Assembly (NCBI RefSeq): GCF_002135375.1
Contig: NZ_NEGH01000001.1
Span: 248,001-312,000 of the forward strand
Source: Acinetobacter sp. ANC 4558
Lineage (GTDB): Bacteria > Pseudomonadota > Gammaproteobacteria > Pseudomonadales > Moraxellaceae
Reading direction: 5' to 3'
Length of the DNA: 64,000 nucleotides
Position 1 is the stretch's first letter. Each line of letters starts with the position of its first letter. Positions 38,750 to 47,836 of this stretch are shown here, in pieces. A program made the translations under genes and the position numbers. Under the pieces are notes generated by a model. The model made no database searches, was not told the origin of the DNA, and saw nothing but the letters and a program-made list of their open reading frames with translations.

Positions 38750-39187
38750 TTAATTTGCACGAATCCACGTTTGATTGCGCCCTAAAACTGAGATTCCGAT
38801 ATAACCACGTAACTCTAGTTTTTGCCCACCATCTGCAATATTGCCTTTTAACTTATACGTTTTACCAGATTGTGGATCCATAATTGTGCCATTGTCATAA
38901 TTGGTTCCACCAACATTTTTTAAATCATGCACAATTGTTAAACCTTTAAGAGACTTATCTTTATATGGCCCCTCACATTTCGAACAAGAATTCTCTTCAC
39001 CTTTGGTTAAAATTGATTGAATAGTTGCAGATAATGTTCCATTTTTTTGTTCAGTAAATTTAACAAGTGCTTTTGGCTCTTTTGTTTTATCATCAATCGT
39101 TTTCCATACAGTACCATTTAATGGATCTGCTGCATTCGCGAATGCCATAAAGCCGAATAATCCTAATGCGATTGTAATTTTTTTCAT
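38750..39187 (-). CDS. DUF2147 secreted protein
   Basis: 145 residues with a signal peptide (MKKITIALGLFGFMAFANA). The mature part has the DUF2147 pattern: GTVWKTIDDKTKEPKALVKF, CSKCEGPYKDKSLKGLTIVHDL, YDNGTIMDPQSGKTYKLKG and the terminal LGRNQTWIR. Two cysteines in SCSKC could form a disulfide. It is likely periplasmic; the function of the family is unknown. Monocistronic with its own terminator. Confidence 0.88.
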   Translation of the reverse strand: MKKITIALGLFGFMAFANAADPLNGTVWKTIDDKTKEPKALVKFTEQKNGTLSATIQSILTKGEENSCSKCEGPYKDKSLKGLTIVHDLKNVGGTNYDNGTIMDPQSGKTYKLKGNIADGGQKLELRGYIGISVLGRNQTWIRAN

Positions 39188-39419
39188 AGCTTATTTCCCT
39201 GAGTCTAATGTGTCTAAGATAGACGGATTAAGTATTCAAAAAACACTATAATTTTGCAATTTTTGAATGTGACCGATTAGTGTAATCTTGTAAATCTGAA
39301 ACTCAAAATATAAATGATTTTTGATCTAATAACACTAAAAATTAAATTTACGACTCAAATATCATTCAAATTTCAAAATATTACCGCTTTTCTAATTATT
39401 TTTTAATATTCATAATCAC

Positions 39420-40088
39420 TTATTCATTTTCATTGTAAATCTCGTAATAATTCACTTTTTCTGTTTCATTCAACGCATCCTGTATCCATGCGTTGATTGT
39501 GGGGTGAGTTAACATTGTATTGATATAACGTTGTGCATCTTCACTAACGGGTAAACAATAAGTTTGAATTCTGGTGATCACTGGTGCATAAAATGAATCT
39601 GCTATAGAAAAATCACCACATAAAAAACCATCATAATTTGGTCTTTCTCACCAGATTTTTTCAATTCTAGCGAGATCTTCTCTTAATGCATGGTTGTTAC
39701 TCCACAGCTTTTCACCCATATTTTTAAAATTTTCACGAATATTCATTGTACATAATTCACGTAAATGAGAAAAACCGCTATGCATTTCTGCAGAAATACA
39801 TCGAGCACGTGCACGTAGCATTTTATCCAAAGGCCATAATTTTTTCTCAGGAAATACCACAGCTAAATATTCAGCAATCGCATATGTATCCCAAATTAAA
39901 AGGTCTTGATCAAGTAATGCAAGAACTTTTCCTGTCGGGTTGATATGTTGAAATAATCTACCTGTTTTTCGTTACTCAGAAGGATACGCCACTATTACTT
40001 CTTCAAATGGAATATCAAAAGCTTTTAATATAATCCAAGAACGCATTGACCAACTGGAATAGTTTTTATTGGCAATAAAAAGTTTCAT
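39420..40088 (-). pseudogene. glutathione S-transferase pseudogene with two nonsense codons
   Basis: A continuous 223-codon frame from ATG 40088 to TAA 39420 encodes a GST (MKLFIANKNYSSWSMRSW at the N-terminus, INPTGKVLALLDQD and the SIADSFYAPVITR motif of the C-terminal domain). It is broken by TAA at 39974-39972 (codon 39) and TGA at 39650-39648 (codon 147). No frameshift is needed, so two point mutations explain the loss. It looks recently inactivated, since the rest of the sequence is well kept. Sequencing error is a weaker alternative because there are two independent stops. Confidence 0.88.
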
Positions 40089-40314
40089 TTTTATTATTTC
40101 CCATACATTTCAAAATTTTAATCAACTATTTCACCTAGATATATTCAGTTAAATCTATAAGTTTTTTAGCCAATTCGAAATGTGCTTCATCAAAATAATC
40201 TTAAAATCACACCAGATCAATGATGTTGACGATTAAAATATATAAATGCCAACATCATTTCCATCTTAAACTGATGAACATCGACACTGCTTTTCAGCAT
40301 TCCTTCAGTTCATT

Positions 40315-41082
40315 TTAGAACAAGTATGACACCCCGAATCCTGCATGGTATCTATCTGCCGAACCATTTAAATCAATTGCAATATTTGCATCTACTTGCA
40401 TTCGTGAATTTGGAGCATAAATCACACCAGAGCCAAGTGAATATTCAACACCTGTACCTTCTGCTTTACGATAAACTAACTCAGAGAAACCAGACCATTT
40501 ATCCGTTAATCTATAACCAATATTAGGTATTGCAGTCACTGATAGTTTATTCCCTTCATGCTGATAAAGCATTGTAATTGCAGTATTTAAGTCAGGAGTA
40601 TATTTATATGATACTGAGCTACCTAAAGTATAAATATCATCATGGTTAGTAAAATATTGATTACCCGTTGCAATTTGAGCTTCTGCTAAAACAGCCATCG
40701 ATAATTTTTCATCATTTAGATCTATCGCTTGTTTTAAACCAACGCTGATATCTCCTAAGCCATGTTCTTTATCCGTACGCCCTGCTGTTGTACTACGCGA
40801 CCAACCTGGCCCTTGCCAACCTAAACGAAGTTCTAAATTTTTCATTAACCCCGTTCTAAGCATCATGTCTGCTTTGACTGTGGTTGTTTCTGTAGATTCA
40901 CTCCCTTGCGTCGTTTTGGTATAGCTGACTGAAGGAAGCGCTTGTTCCCAAGCTAAACTTCCGACTGGCGTAATTCCTGTGCTTATGCTTTTTCCTGGTC
41001 GATCAAAAGAAAAATCTGCAGCAAAAACCTGTGAACTTAAACCTGCAACAACCATGAATCCAATTTTTTTTAATACCGACAT
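40315..41082 (-). CDS. outer-membrane beta-barrel protein, MetA-pathway/phenol-degradation transporter family
   Basis: 255 residues from the ATG at 41082 (a TTG four codons earlier is also open). The signal peptide ends near SQVFA; the mature protein has alternating strands (LELRLGWQG, DISVGLKQAIDL, LGSSVSYKY) and ends in GFGVSYLF, an aromatic barrel terminus. It resembles the Phenol_MetA_deg outer-membrane family often assigned to hydrophobic-substrate transport; the substrate is unknown. It starts right behind an ankyrin-type gene and may be cotranscribed with it. Confidence 0.75.
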   Translation of the reverse strand: MSVLKKIGFMVVAGLSSQVFAADFSFDRPGKSISTGITPVGSLAWEQALPSVSYTKTTQGSESTETTTVKADMMLRTGLMKNLELRLGWQGPGWSRSTTAGRTDKEHGLGDISVGLKQAIDLNDEKLSMAVLAEAQIATGNQYFTNHDDIYTLGSSVSYKYTPDLNTAITMLYQHEGNKLSVTAIPNIGYRLTDKWSGFSELVYRKAEGTGVEYSLGSGVIYAPNSRMQVDANIAIDLNGSADRYHAGFGVSYLF

Positions 41083-41094
41083 ATTTTTTCTCAA

Positions 41095-41640
41095 TTAAAT
41101 ATTTAATTCTTTCGTCATTTTTGCGCCATGACTACGCAGAAGTTCCAAAGTTTCTTTCTCTTCAGCCAATGCATCTGACCAATCAATTTCATCAAAATCA
41201 CAATCAAAAAATAGATCGCTAATCGAAGATAAAATCGTTAAGCCTTCTTCATCTACTGTATTCGGGTCTACTTTTTCATCTAAAAGACGTTTAACAACTG
41301 GAACACAAGCAGAACTGGCAGCATCCCATAAAGGTCCATATATTTCTTCTACATCCCATAAATGCAAATTCGCTTTGGCATGAATTAAAGCATCTAAAAT
41401 TTCAAGATGGGCGCGAAGATTTTCTTGCTTTTCACTTTGAGTCAATGCTTCTCCGGACTCATATGCTTCGCAAATCTCTTCCCACCATTTAAATAATCCA
41501 TCTGACCATACAGAAATAGCTGGTCCTTTTTCAAGAACTATAAAATTAGGGTCAAGACCATTTGCTAAAAGTTCTTGTACTTGCACCACATTTAATTCTT
41601 CTATTGCTTGCACAAGTGCTTGTTGAAGGTCTGTCAACAT
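41095..41640 (-). CDS. cytoplasmic ankyrin-repeat-like protein
   Basis: 181 acidic residues without signal peptide. Two or three degenerate ankyrin repeats can be seen (VVQVQELLANGLDPNF, HLEILDALIHAKANLHLWD, CVPVVKRLLDEKVDPNTVDEEG and a final ELLRSHGAKM). Function unknown. The stop codon almost touches the start of the outer-membrane protein gene downstream, which suggests an operon. Confidence 0.75.
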   Translation of the reverse strand: MLTDLQQALVQAIEELNVVQVQELLANGLDPNFIVLEKGPAISVWSDGLFKWWEEICEAYESGEALTQSEKQENLRAHLEILDALIHAKANLHLWDVEEIYGPLWDAASSACVPVVKRLLDEKVDPNTVDEEGLTILSSISDLFFDCDFDEIDWSDALAEEKETLELLRSHGAKMTKELNI

Positions 41641-41729
41641 GGAAATAACTCATATCAATAATTCATCACTATTATGCAGAATAAACGACGTTTTGTTGCA
41701 AAAAATATGTAAAAGCATAAATTAAATAT

Positions 41730-41758
41730 AAAAAAGCCCAAGTGATTTTGGGCTTTTT
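41730..41758 (-). terminator. terminator of hpf
   Basis: AAAAAAGCCCAA pairs with TTGGGCTTTTT around a six-base loop, just past the hpf stop codon on the minus strand. Confidence 0.92.
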
Positions 41759-41783
41759 AAATCTTATTTGATATTACATGAAG

Positions 41784-42134
41784 TTATTCATCAGCATCGA
41801 CAAACTCAGGTTGCACACCACGCGGATTTTCACTTTTTTCGATTACATGCTCAAGACTGCGTTTTAAGCGATCAATTGCACCATGAATAGCCGTATCAAT
41901 ATTATGTCCACGGTGATGAACAACTACAGGCTTTAATCCAGCAGGACGAGCTTCAATCATACATTGAATATCATCATCTCCGCCTTTTGCACCATTTTCA
42001 TCACTGAAATGAACAGAGAAACTGGTAATTTTTTCACTATAACGTTGAAATTCTTGATTAAGTTCCTCACGCACATATGTAATCAAACGATCACTATTTT
42101 GAATGTTTTTATCTGTACGGATTTCAATGTTCAT
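41784..42134 (-). CDS. hpf: ribosome hibernation promoting factor (HPF/RaiA family, short form)
   Basis: 116-residue protein that binds the 30S subunit in resting cells and blocks or dimerises ribosomes. The family pattern is MNIEIRTDKNIQNSDRLI, then VHFSDENGAKGGDDD, ARPAGLKPVVVHHRG and the DTAIHGAIDRLKRSLEH helix. No long C-terminal extension, so it is the short type. Monocistronic, with a strong terminator. Confidence 0.88.
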   Translation of the reverse strand: MNIEIRTDKNIQNSDRLITYVREELNQEFQRYSEKITSFSVHFSDENGAKGGDDDIQCMIEARPAGLKPVVVHHRGHNIDTAIHGAIDRLKRSLEHVIEKSENPRGVQPEFVDADE

Positions 42135-42731
42135 ATAATACCATCCTCTTTCTTGCTTTTTGTCTAAATCTTTTTATGTAAAGTTAAAGTAACTTTACAC
42201 ATTTTTACTAATACAATGCACCATATTAGAACATCTTCAATTTATGTTGGAACCTCTCCTTCATATTGAACGATGAACACCTTTTAAGTCTGCAGATTTG
42301 TGTTCTTATATCTTGAATATCGGGCCTATATTAAAAATATGCAAGTGAAATTTGAAAAAAATATCAAAAGGATAAATAATAATGACAACATATTACGCAT
42401 TTGATCAAATACCGATCGATCCATTAAAGACCAATGTCAATGAAACACATTATTAATAGTATGCCGTATATTTTTTATAAAAAAGGTTATTTTTCTTCTT
42501 CAAAATAAAGTTTATATTTCATTTGAAATTATATTTTCTTAATATGTTGCATGATTAAAAGTTAAATAATAATAAATATCTATATTAAATCATCAAGTTA
42601 AATTTATTTAAAAAGCAATTTATAACATCATAAAGTTGAATCCTTTTTCAGCATTTTAATCATAATTTGGCTTTATTTTTGCTTAATAACCTGTATGATT
42701 TACACGCTTTTTTTGGGGAAATCCATCTTTT
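42135..42731. other. long AT-rich region upstream of the OmpK-like gene
   Basis: Almost 600 bases between divergent hpf and the OmpK-like gene. It holds one small ORF candidate (42382-42456) and otherwise low-complexity AT-rich DNA. The end near 42700 has GGGGAA ahead of the next gene as its ribosome-binding site. I see no clear regulator site. Confidence 0.45.
42382..42456 (+). CDS. small ORF candidate, 24 codons
   Basis: ATG with AAGGA nine bases upstream opens a frame encoding MTTYYAFDQIPIDPLKT and seven more residues before TAA. I do not recognise the peptide. It may be a small protein, the remnant of a longer gene, or chance. Confidence 0.25.
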   Translation: MTTYYAFDQIPIDPLKTNVNETHY

Positions 42732-43457
42732 ATGAAATTTTATCAATTTGCTACCACCCTAGCACTTTCTTCTCTTGCAACACTCTCCCATGCGGCGCCA
42801 ATTTGGCAAGATTTTAACTTAGCTGCATTATATGGCAAAAATTATGCCCTTCCAGACAACATGCGTCATGACAACAACCAAACCACCATTACAGCTGAAT
42901 ATACAGCTAAATTAAAGTATGGTGATTTTTTTGGTTTCGTCGATCGTACTGAAAATGATTTTAGTAAAGATACTTACTTTGAAGCATCACCACGTTTAAG
43001 TCTTGGTGCTATCACAGGTAAAAAATTGGAACTTGGTCCTATTAAAGATGTACTGATCGCAGGAACATGGGAAGGTGGTAATAACTTTAATAATTACCTT
43101 TATGGTATTGGTTTTGATGTGGAAATCCCATATTTCCAATATGCGCAATTCAATTTTTATAAAGCTAAAAATGATTTAATTAAAGATGATTACCAACTCA
43201 CATTCGTTTACGGCATTCCATTTAAAATAAGTAATGAAGAATTCCTTATTGATGGTTTCTTAGATTGGTCAACATCTACTTCAGACTCACGTAGCGAACT
43301 GAATTGGACAGGTCAATGGAAATGGAATTTAGGTCAACATATTGCGCCAGACACTCGCTTATACTTAGGTGTTGAGTATTCAAGATGGCATAATAAATAT
43401 GGTATTCCTGGTCTAAATCAAAATGATGTGAGTGCATTAATTAAATATCATTTCTAG
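42732..43457 (+). CDS. OmpK/Tsx-family outer-membrane channel
   Basis: 241 residues with a signal peptide ending in SHA and a mature barrel starting APIWQDFNLAALYGKNYAL, the N-terminal pattern of the nucleoside-channel (Tsx/OmpK) family. Further family strands are FFGFVDRTEND, DVLIAGTWEGG and the terminal ALIKYHF. The likely role is uptake of nucleosides or similar small solutes across the outer membrane. GGGGAAA precedes the ATG and a terminator follows. Confidence 0.85.
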   Translation: MKFYQFATTLALSSLATLSHAAPIWQDFNLAALYGKNYALPDNMRHDNNQTTITAEYTAKLKYGDFFGFVDRTENDFSKDTYFEASPRLSLGAITGKKLELGPIKDVLIAGTWEGGNNFNNYLYGIGFDVEIPYFQYAQFNFYKAKNDLIKDDYQLTFVYGIPFKISNEEFLIDGFLDWSTSTSDSRSELNWTGQWKWNLGQHIAPDTRLYLGVEYSRWHNKYGIPGLNQNDVSALIKYHF

Positions 43458-43470
43458 TCCTAACCTTTCA

Positions 43471-43496
43471 AAAAGCAAGGTCAAATCCTTGCTTTT
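43471..43496 (+). terminator. terminator of the OmpK-like gene
   Basis: AAAAGCAAGG pairs with CCTTGCTTTT around TCAAAT. It overlaps a possible upstream extension of the following GNAT frame, which supports the later start of that gene. Confidence 0.9.
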
Positions 43497-43539
43497 AAGC
43501 CTGCCAAGCTCATCATCAAGCTATTTATTGGACTTTTCT

Positions 43540-44046
43540 ATGTCATTCCTTATACGATCTGCTGAAAATCGGGACTTAACTGCGATTCAAGCCATTTATA
43601 ACCCAGAAGTACTCAATGGTTTTTCAACATGGAATGAACAACCATTCGATTTAAAACATTTTGAGAACCTGCTGATTGAATTAAAAAATCAAAATTTTCC
43701 ATTTTTGGTCGTCGAAGATACAGAAAATCAAAAAATTGCAGGCTATGCAGATTATTCTTTTTTTCGTTCTTTTACTGGATATCGCCACACCGTAGAACAT
43801 TCAATTTATGTTTCACCTGAATACAGTGGTCGAGGATTGGGAAAATTACTACTCCAAAGTTTAATTGAACACGCACAGCAAAATAATATTCATGTCATGA
43901 TTGCAGGTATAGATCATGAAAATGTAGTTTCAATTTATCTTCATGAAAAATTCGGTTTTAAGCAAACAGGATATATGCCTCAAGTTGGCAAAAAGAAAGG
44001 ATTATGGCGTGATTTAGTACTCATGCAGTTAATGATAAACGCATAA
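43540..44046 (+). CDS. GNAT-family N-acetyltransferase, phosphinothricin/YncA-like
   Basis: 169 residues beginning MSFLIRSAENRDL (a longer frame from 43489 would start inside the preceding terminator). The acetyl-CoA motif SGRGLGKLLLQSLI is near residue 89, with HSIYVSPEYSGRG before it and a final VGKKKGLWRDLVLMQ, the pattern of the phosphinothricin or methionine-sulfone acetyltransferases. The real substrate may be an amino acid analogue. A terminator lies directly after. Confidence 0.87.
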   Translation: MSFLIRSAENRDLTAIQAIYNPEVLNGFSTWNEQPFDLKHFENLLIELKNQNFPFLVVEDTENQKIAGYADYSFFRSFTGYRHTVEHSIYVSPEYSGRGLGKLLLQSLIEHAQQNNIHVMIAGIDHENVVSIYLHEKFGFKQTGYMPQVGKKKGLWRDLVLMQLMINA

Positions 44047-44050
44047 CTTT

Positions 44051-44075
44051 AAGGAGAGGTAAGAAACCTCTTCTT
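44051..44075 (+). terminator. terminator of the GNAT gene
   Basis: AAGGAGAGGT pairs with ACCTCTTCTT (one wobble) around AAGAA, followed by TGATTTT. Confidence 0.75.
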
Positions 44076-44502
44076 TGATTTTAATACGATCATTTATATT
44101 CTCGTTATGTAGTTTTTAAATGCTATGAATATAAAGTAAGTGAGAATTTTAATAACACAGCTCCTATTTTTAATACGTTTTATGACCATATTAACATCTC
44201 TCTCAGCCTGAAATGATCTCTGATATAAAGATGATAATAAATTTATTTTGTGCTTAAAATAATATACTTTGAAACTAATTTTTTTTGATGGATACCCTTA
44301 AACACTAGTTATACATACTAAATTATCTTAATCATTACATATTTAAAAGTTACTACTTTCATCTAATATTTATTACATTTTTTTAAATAATTCAATAACA
44401 TGGTATTTTATTGTGCTATCTATATTTTTGTTTGATTGCGCGTAGATAGCGATATGTTAAAAAATTATTTTTAAAGTTATTAAAATATTTTAGGGGAAAT
44501 AA
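44076..44502. other. AT-rich spacer before the PLD-like gene
   Basis: About 430 bases of very AT-rich sequence with no gene, repeat or clear operator that I could find. GGGGAAA just before 44503 is the ribosome-binding site of the next gene. Confidence 0.45.
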
Positions 44503-45228
44503 ATGTCTCAATTTTTAAGTTCCAAAGAAACTCATTTTTGTCTTGAAGACTTAATTAAAAATGCTAAAACACAGCTCATTCTCATGAGTCCTTATCTACA
44601 GTTAACTACTTTAATTAAAAAACTACTGATCAATAAAAATCATTCAAAAGTTAATGTTCATATTATTTATAGTAAAAGTGACTTACACCCAGATGAAGTG
44701 GAATGGATACTTCAATTAGATTATGTCCATTTAAGTTATTATAAAAATCTGAATGCAAAATGCTACATGAATGAAAATGAATGCATTATTTCAAGCTTAA
44801 ACTTATCTGAGTTTAATCAAATGAATAATAATGAAATGGGAATATTAATTCATAAATATGAAGATCATCATGCTTATAAAGAAGCTTATGATGAAGTTCA
44901 AAAAATTATATGTCGTAGCAATACAGTTAATATGACATTAAACAATTTAAAATCAGAAATAACCTTATCGGAGGTCAAAAAAACTCAGGATCCTCCAAGT
45001 GCATCAAAGCTAACAACCTCTAAACTTGCTGCTAAACATAAAGTTAAAACATCTAATTTACTCGAAACCTTTGCTGTAAAAGGCTTAATTACGCTTAATG
45101 AGAACAATAAATATCATTTAACAAATTTAGGTAAATCTTATGGCGGAGAATTCAAATCTAGTCAATTTGGTGGTTATTTTATTTGGCCTGAAAATATGAA
45201 TATTTTAAGTTCGCAGGAAGTCTCTTAA
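44503..45228 (+). CDS. degenerate phospholipase-D-fold protein with C-terminal winged-helix-like domain
   Basis: 241 residues in two parts. Residues 1-145 resemble a single PLD-type domain (LILMSPYLQLTTLIKKLL; AKCYMNENECIISSLNLSEF; NNNEMGILI), but the catalytic His of HxK is Asn (NAK) and the Gly of GSxN is Ser, so catalysis is doubtful. Residues 165-241 (TTSKLAAKHKVKTSNLLETFAVKGLI, then LTNLGKSYGGEF and YFIWPENM) look like a helix-turn-helix plus the wing and WP motif that often ends such proteins. Function unknown. The gene is AT-rich, stands alone, and may be acquired. Confidence 0.6.
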   Translation: MSQFLSSKETHFCLEDLIKNAKTQLILMSPYLQLTTLIKKLLINKNHSKVNVHIIYSKSDLHPDEVEWILQLDYVHLSYYKNLNAKCYMNENECIISSLNLSEFNQMNNNEMGILIHKYEDHHAYKEAYDEVQKIICRSNTVNMTLNNLKSEITLSEVKKTQDPPSASKLTTSKLAAKHKVKTSNLLETFAVKGLITLNENNKYHLTNLGKSYGGEFKSSQFGGYFIWPENMNILSSQEVS

Positions 45229-45240
45229 AGAGACTTTTAT
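45218..45240 (+). terminator. terminator that contains the stop codon of the PLD-like gene
   Basis: AAGTCTC and GAGACTT pair around TTAAA, so the last codons and the TAA stop (45226-45228) lie inside the hairpin; TTTTATATTTT follows. Confidence 0.7.
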
Positions 45241-45310
45241 ATTTTGAACATGATACTTAAGCCATTATAATTTCATTCAAAAATAGAAATGGTAAATATT
45301 ACTTCAGACT

Positions 45311-45335
45311 TTTAAAAGCCCATACATGATGGGCT
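45311..45335 (-). terminator. terminator of parE
   Basis: AGCCCAT-CATGT-ATGGGCT on the minus strand followed by TTTTAAAAG, 20 bases after the parE stop. Confidence 0.85.
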
Positions 45336-45356
45336 CTATTTGATGATTTAGTGTGG

Positions 45357-47237
45357 TTATAGCGTAATATCTGCTAAATTACCTTTTTGCTCTAACCAAA
45401 ACTTCCGATCAGAAGAACGTTTTTTTGCAAGTAATTTATCTAACAAACCTGTTGTAAAATGACTATCGTCTAGATCCAGTTGTACCAAGCGTCTGGTGTC
45501 TGGATCCATTGTTGTTTCACGTAACTGACTTGCATTCATTTCACCCAAACCTTTGAATCGAGTAATCTGAGGACTCTTGGTTTTACACTTTTTCAAGATA
45601 GATGTTAGTTCATCATCGTCTAAAGCATAATGTACATCTTTAGCATCATCAATTCGATACAAGGGTGGCATAGCAACAAATAAATGCCCCTCTTCTACTA
45701 AATTTGGAAAATGTTTCACAAATAATGCGCAGAGTAAGGTTGCAATATGTAAACCATCAGAATCTGCATCTGCCAAAATACACACTTTTCCATAACGTAA
45801 TTCAGATAAATCATCTGAACCTGGGTCTACGCCTATTGCAATAGCAATATCATGGACTTCTTGTGAAGCCAAAACCTCATCTGAAGAAACTTCCCACGTA
45901 TTTAGAATTTTTCCACGAATCGGCATAATCGCTTGGAAATTTTTATCTCGCGCTTGTTTTGCTGAACCGCCTGCTGAATCCCCTTCGACAATAAATAACT
46001 CAGATTCTTCTAAGGTATGCCCAACACAATCTGCCAATTTCCCAGGTAATGCAGGACCCGAGACAATTTTTTTACGCTCAACTTTTTTAGCAGCTTTTAA
46101 TCGTCGACCTGCTTTAGAAATGACCATTTCAGCCAATTGCATCGCAATATCTGAATTTTGATTTAACCAAAGTGCAAAAGCATCTTTCGCAATATTCATC
46201 ACGACTGCTGAAGCTTCTCGACTAGACAAACGTTCTTTAGTTTGTCCTGAAAACTGTGGTTCTTGAAACTTCAAAGATAAAATAAAATTAATACCATCCC
46301 AGACATCATCTGCGGTGAGTTTTAAATTACGAGGTAATAAGTTACGTAATTCACAAAATTCACGAATCGCATCGGTCACACCAGAACGTAAGCCATTTAC
46401 ATGTGTTCCACCTTGTGCCGTTGGAATTAAATTCACATAACTTTCTTGAATTTGCTCACCACTTTCTGCATTCCAACAGATCGCAAAGGCCGCACTTGCC
46501 CTCTCAACTTCACCATTAGCTACAAAAGCTGGTGAAGGTACAATTTCACGACCTTCCAACTCATCCATTAAGTAATCGACAAGCCCATTTTCAAATTGCC
46601 ATACAATTTTTTCATTGTTAATTTGATCAATATACGTAATTTCTAAGCCGGCTGCCAAAACTGCTTTTGCTTTTAAATTATGTTTAAGTACTTTTAATGC
46701 AAACTTTGGAGAATCAAAATATTTAATTTCTGGCCAGAATTGAACAGTGGTTCCAGTTGCTCGTTTTGGTGCTTTACCTTCTAATACTTCCAGACCAGAA
46801 ATGGCTTCACCGTGCTCAAAAACCATTTTGTACAGGTTTCCTTGGCGTTGAACTTGAACCTCTACTCTTGTAGATAAAGCATTAACGACTGAAATTCCTA
46901 CACCATGCAAACCACCAGAGAACTGATAATTATCGGTACTAAATTTACCACCTGCATGAAGTTTAGTTAAAATAATTTCTATACCACTCTGACCATATTC
47001 AGGGTGAATATCAACAGGCATACCACGACCATTATCTTCAACAGATAAAGATCCATCCTTATATACCTTCACTATAATTTTATTTGCATAACCAGCTAAT
47101 GCCTCATCCACAGCATTATCAATCACTTCTTGAGCCAAATGATTTGGCCTTGAGGTGTCTGTATACATGCCTGGGCGGCGACGTACTGGATCTAAACCAG
47201 ATAGAACTTCAAGTGATTGAGCCGTATATTGAGACAC
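45357..47237 (-). CDS. parE: DNA topoisomerase IV subunit B
   Basis: ATPase subunit of topoisomerase IV, which separates daughter chromosomes. 626 residues, ParE-like rather than GyrB-like in length. GHKL motifs are EDNGRGMPVDIHPE and GGLHGVGISVVNALS; the TOPRIM domain shows VEGDSAGGSAKQARD and ADADSDGLHI, and the C-terminus has RFKGLGEMNASQL. It follows yqiA by 14 bases, as in E. coli; parC is not in the window. Confidence 0.97.
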   Translation of the reverse strand: MSQYTAQSLEVLSGLDPVRRRPGMYTDTSRPNHLAQEVIDNAVDEALAGYANKIIVKVYKDGSLSVEDNGRGMPVDIHPEYGQSGIEIILTKLHAGGKFSTDNYQFSGGLHGVGISVVNALSTRVEVQVQRQGNLYKMVFEHGEAISGLEVLEGKAPKRATGTTVQFWPEIKYFDSPKFALKVLKHNLKAKAVLAAGLEITYIDQINNEKIVWQFENGLVDYLMDELEGREIVPSPAFVANGEVERASAAFAICWNAESGEQIQESYVNLIPTAQGGTHVNGLRSGVTDAIREFCELRNLLPRNLKLTADDVWDGINFILSLKFQEPQFSGQTKERLSSREASAVVMNIAKDAFALWLNQNSDIAMQLAEMVISKAGRRLKAAKKVERKKIVSGPALPGKLADCVGHTLEESELFIVEGDSAGGSAKQARDKNFQAIMPIRGKILNTWEVSSDEVLASQEVHDIAIAIGVDPGSDDLSELRYGKVCILADADSDGLHIATLLCALFVKHFPNLVEEGHLFVAMPPLYRIDDAKDVHYALDDDELTSILKKCKTKSPQITRFKGLGEMNASQLRETTMDPDTRRLVQLDLDDSHFTTGLLDKLLAKKRSSDRKFWLEQKGNLADITL

Positions 47238-47251
47238 GTGTTTCGGTTTCC

Positions 47252-47836
47252 TTATTTTATATTGTCTGACAAAAACTGAATAATCATGGGAATTTTTTCT
47301 TCAAAATTATCCATTGCATGATTTCCACCCATTTCAGTAATTAGCATAGACTGATGTGTTGTTAGACTATAATACCGCTGTGCTTCACGATAATCCAAAA
47401 TTTCGTCTTCTTGTTGTAATAATACCAATAGTTTGCTTGCATCTTGCACAAATGGTACAGCAAGTTTCTCTAAATCGTTTAATTGAGCTTCATCTAAAGT
47501 CCAATGTTCTGTTACTTTAAACGGTATTTGTGTTTTTCCATATAATTTTCTAAATAATTTCCAAGGTTGTATTGCAGGATTAATTAGCACAGCTGGAATA
47601 TTATAATCACTTGCCAATTGTGTTGCATAAAATCCACCTAAACTACTTCCAATGAGAACAACACATTCTAACTGTTCTATTTGCTGTGATATTTTTTTTA
47701 AGGTTAAAATTGGTGGCATATTTAAATCAGGTAAATATAACTGATGCTGTGTATTTTTTTCAATGTAAGACCTAAGTAACAACCCCTTCATTGAATTTGG
47801 ATTGCTCAAAAAACCATGCAAATAGATAATATTCAT
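47252..47836 (-). CDS. yqiA: YqiA-family alpha/beta-hydrolase esterase
   Basis: 194-residue single-domain hydrolase: YLHGFLSNPNSMKG (oxyanion region) at the N-terminus, the nucleophile elbow IGSSLGGFYA near residue 67 and a final His in GGNHAMDNF. This is the YqiA/YcfP group of acyl-ester hydrolases; the natural substrate is unknown. The yqiA-parE order is conserved in gammaproteobacteria. They are probably cotranscribed. Confidence 0.9.
   Translation of the reverse strand: MNIIYLHGFLSNPNSMKGLLLRSYIEKNTQHQLYLPDLNMPPILTLKKISQQIEQLECVVLIGSSLGGFYATQLASDYNIPAVLINPAIQPWKLFRKLYGKTQIPFKVTEHWTLDEAQLNDLEKLAVPFVQDASKLLVLLQQEDEILDYREAQRYYSLTTHQSMLITEMGGNHAMDNFEEKIPMIIQFLSDNIK

Noticed and set aside
39648..39860. 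A 70-codon gene on its own
   Set aside because: It is the middle of the GST pseudogene, bounded by the second nonsense codon.
43489..43539. Longer N-terminus for the GNAT protein
   Set aside because: The extra codons fall in the terminator hairpin of the OmpK-like gene and encode a Ser/Leu-rich tract absent from the family.
44503..45228. Antiviral defence system around the PLD-like protein
   Set aside because: The catalytic residues are altered and the neighbours are an acetyltransferase and parE; no helicase, nuclease or toxin partner is present.
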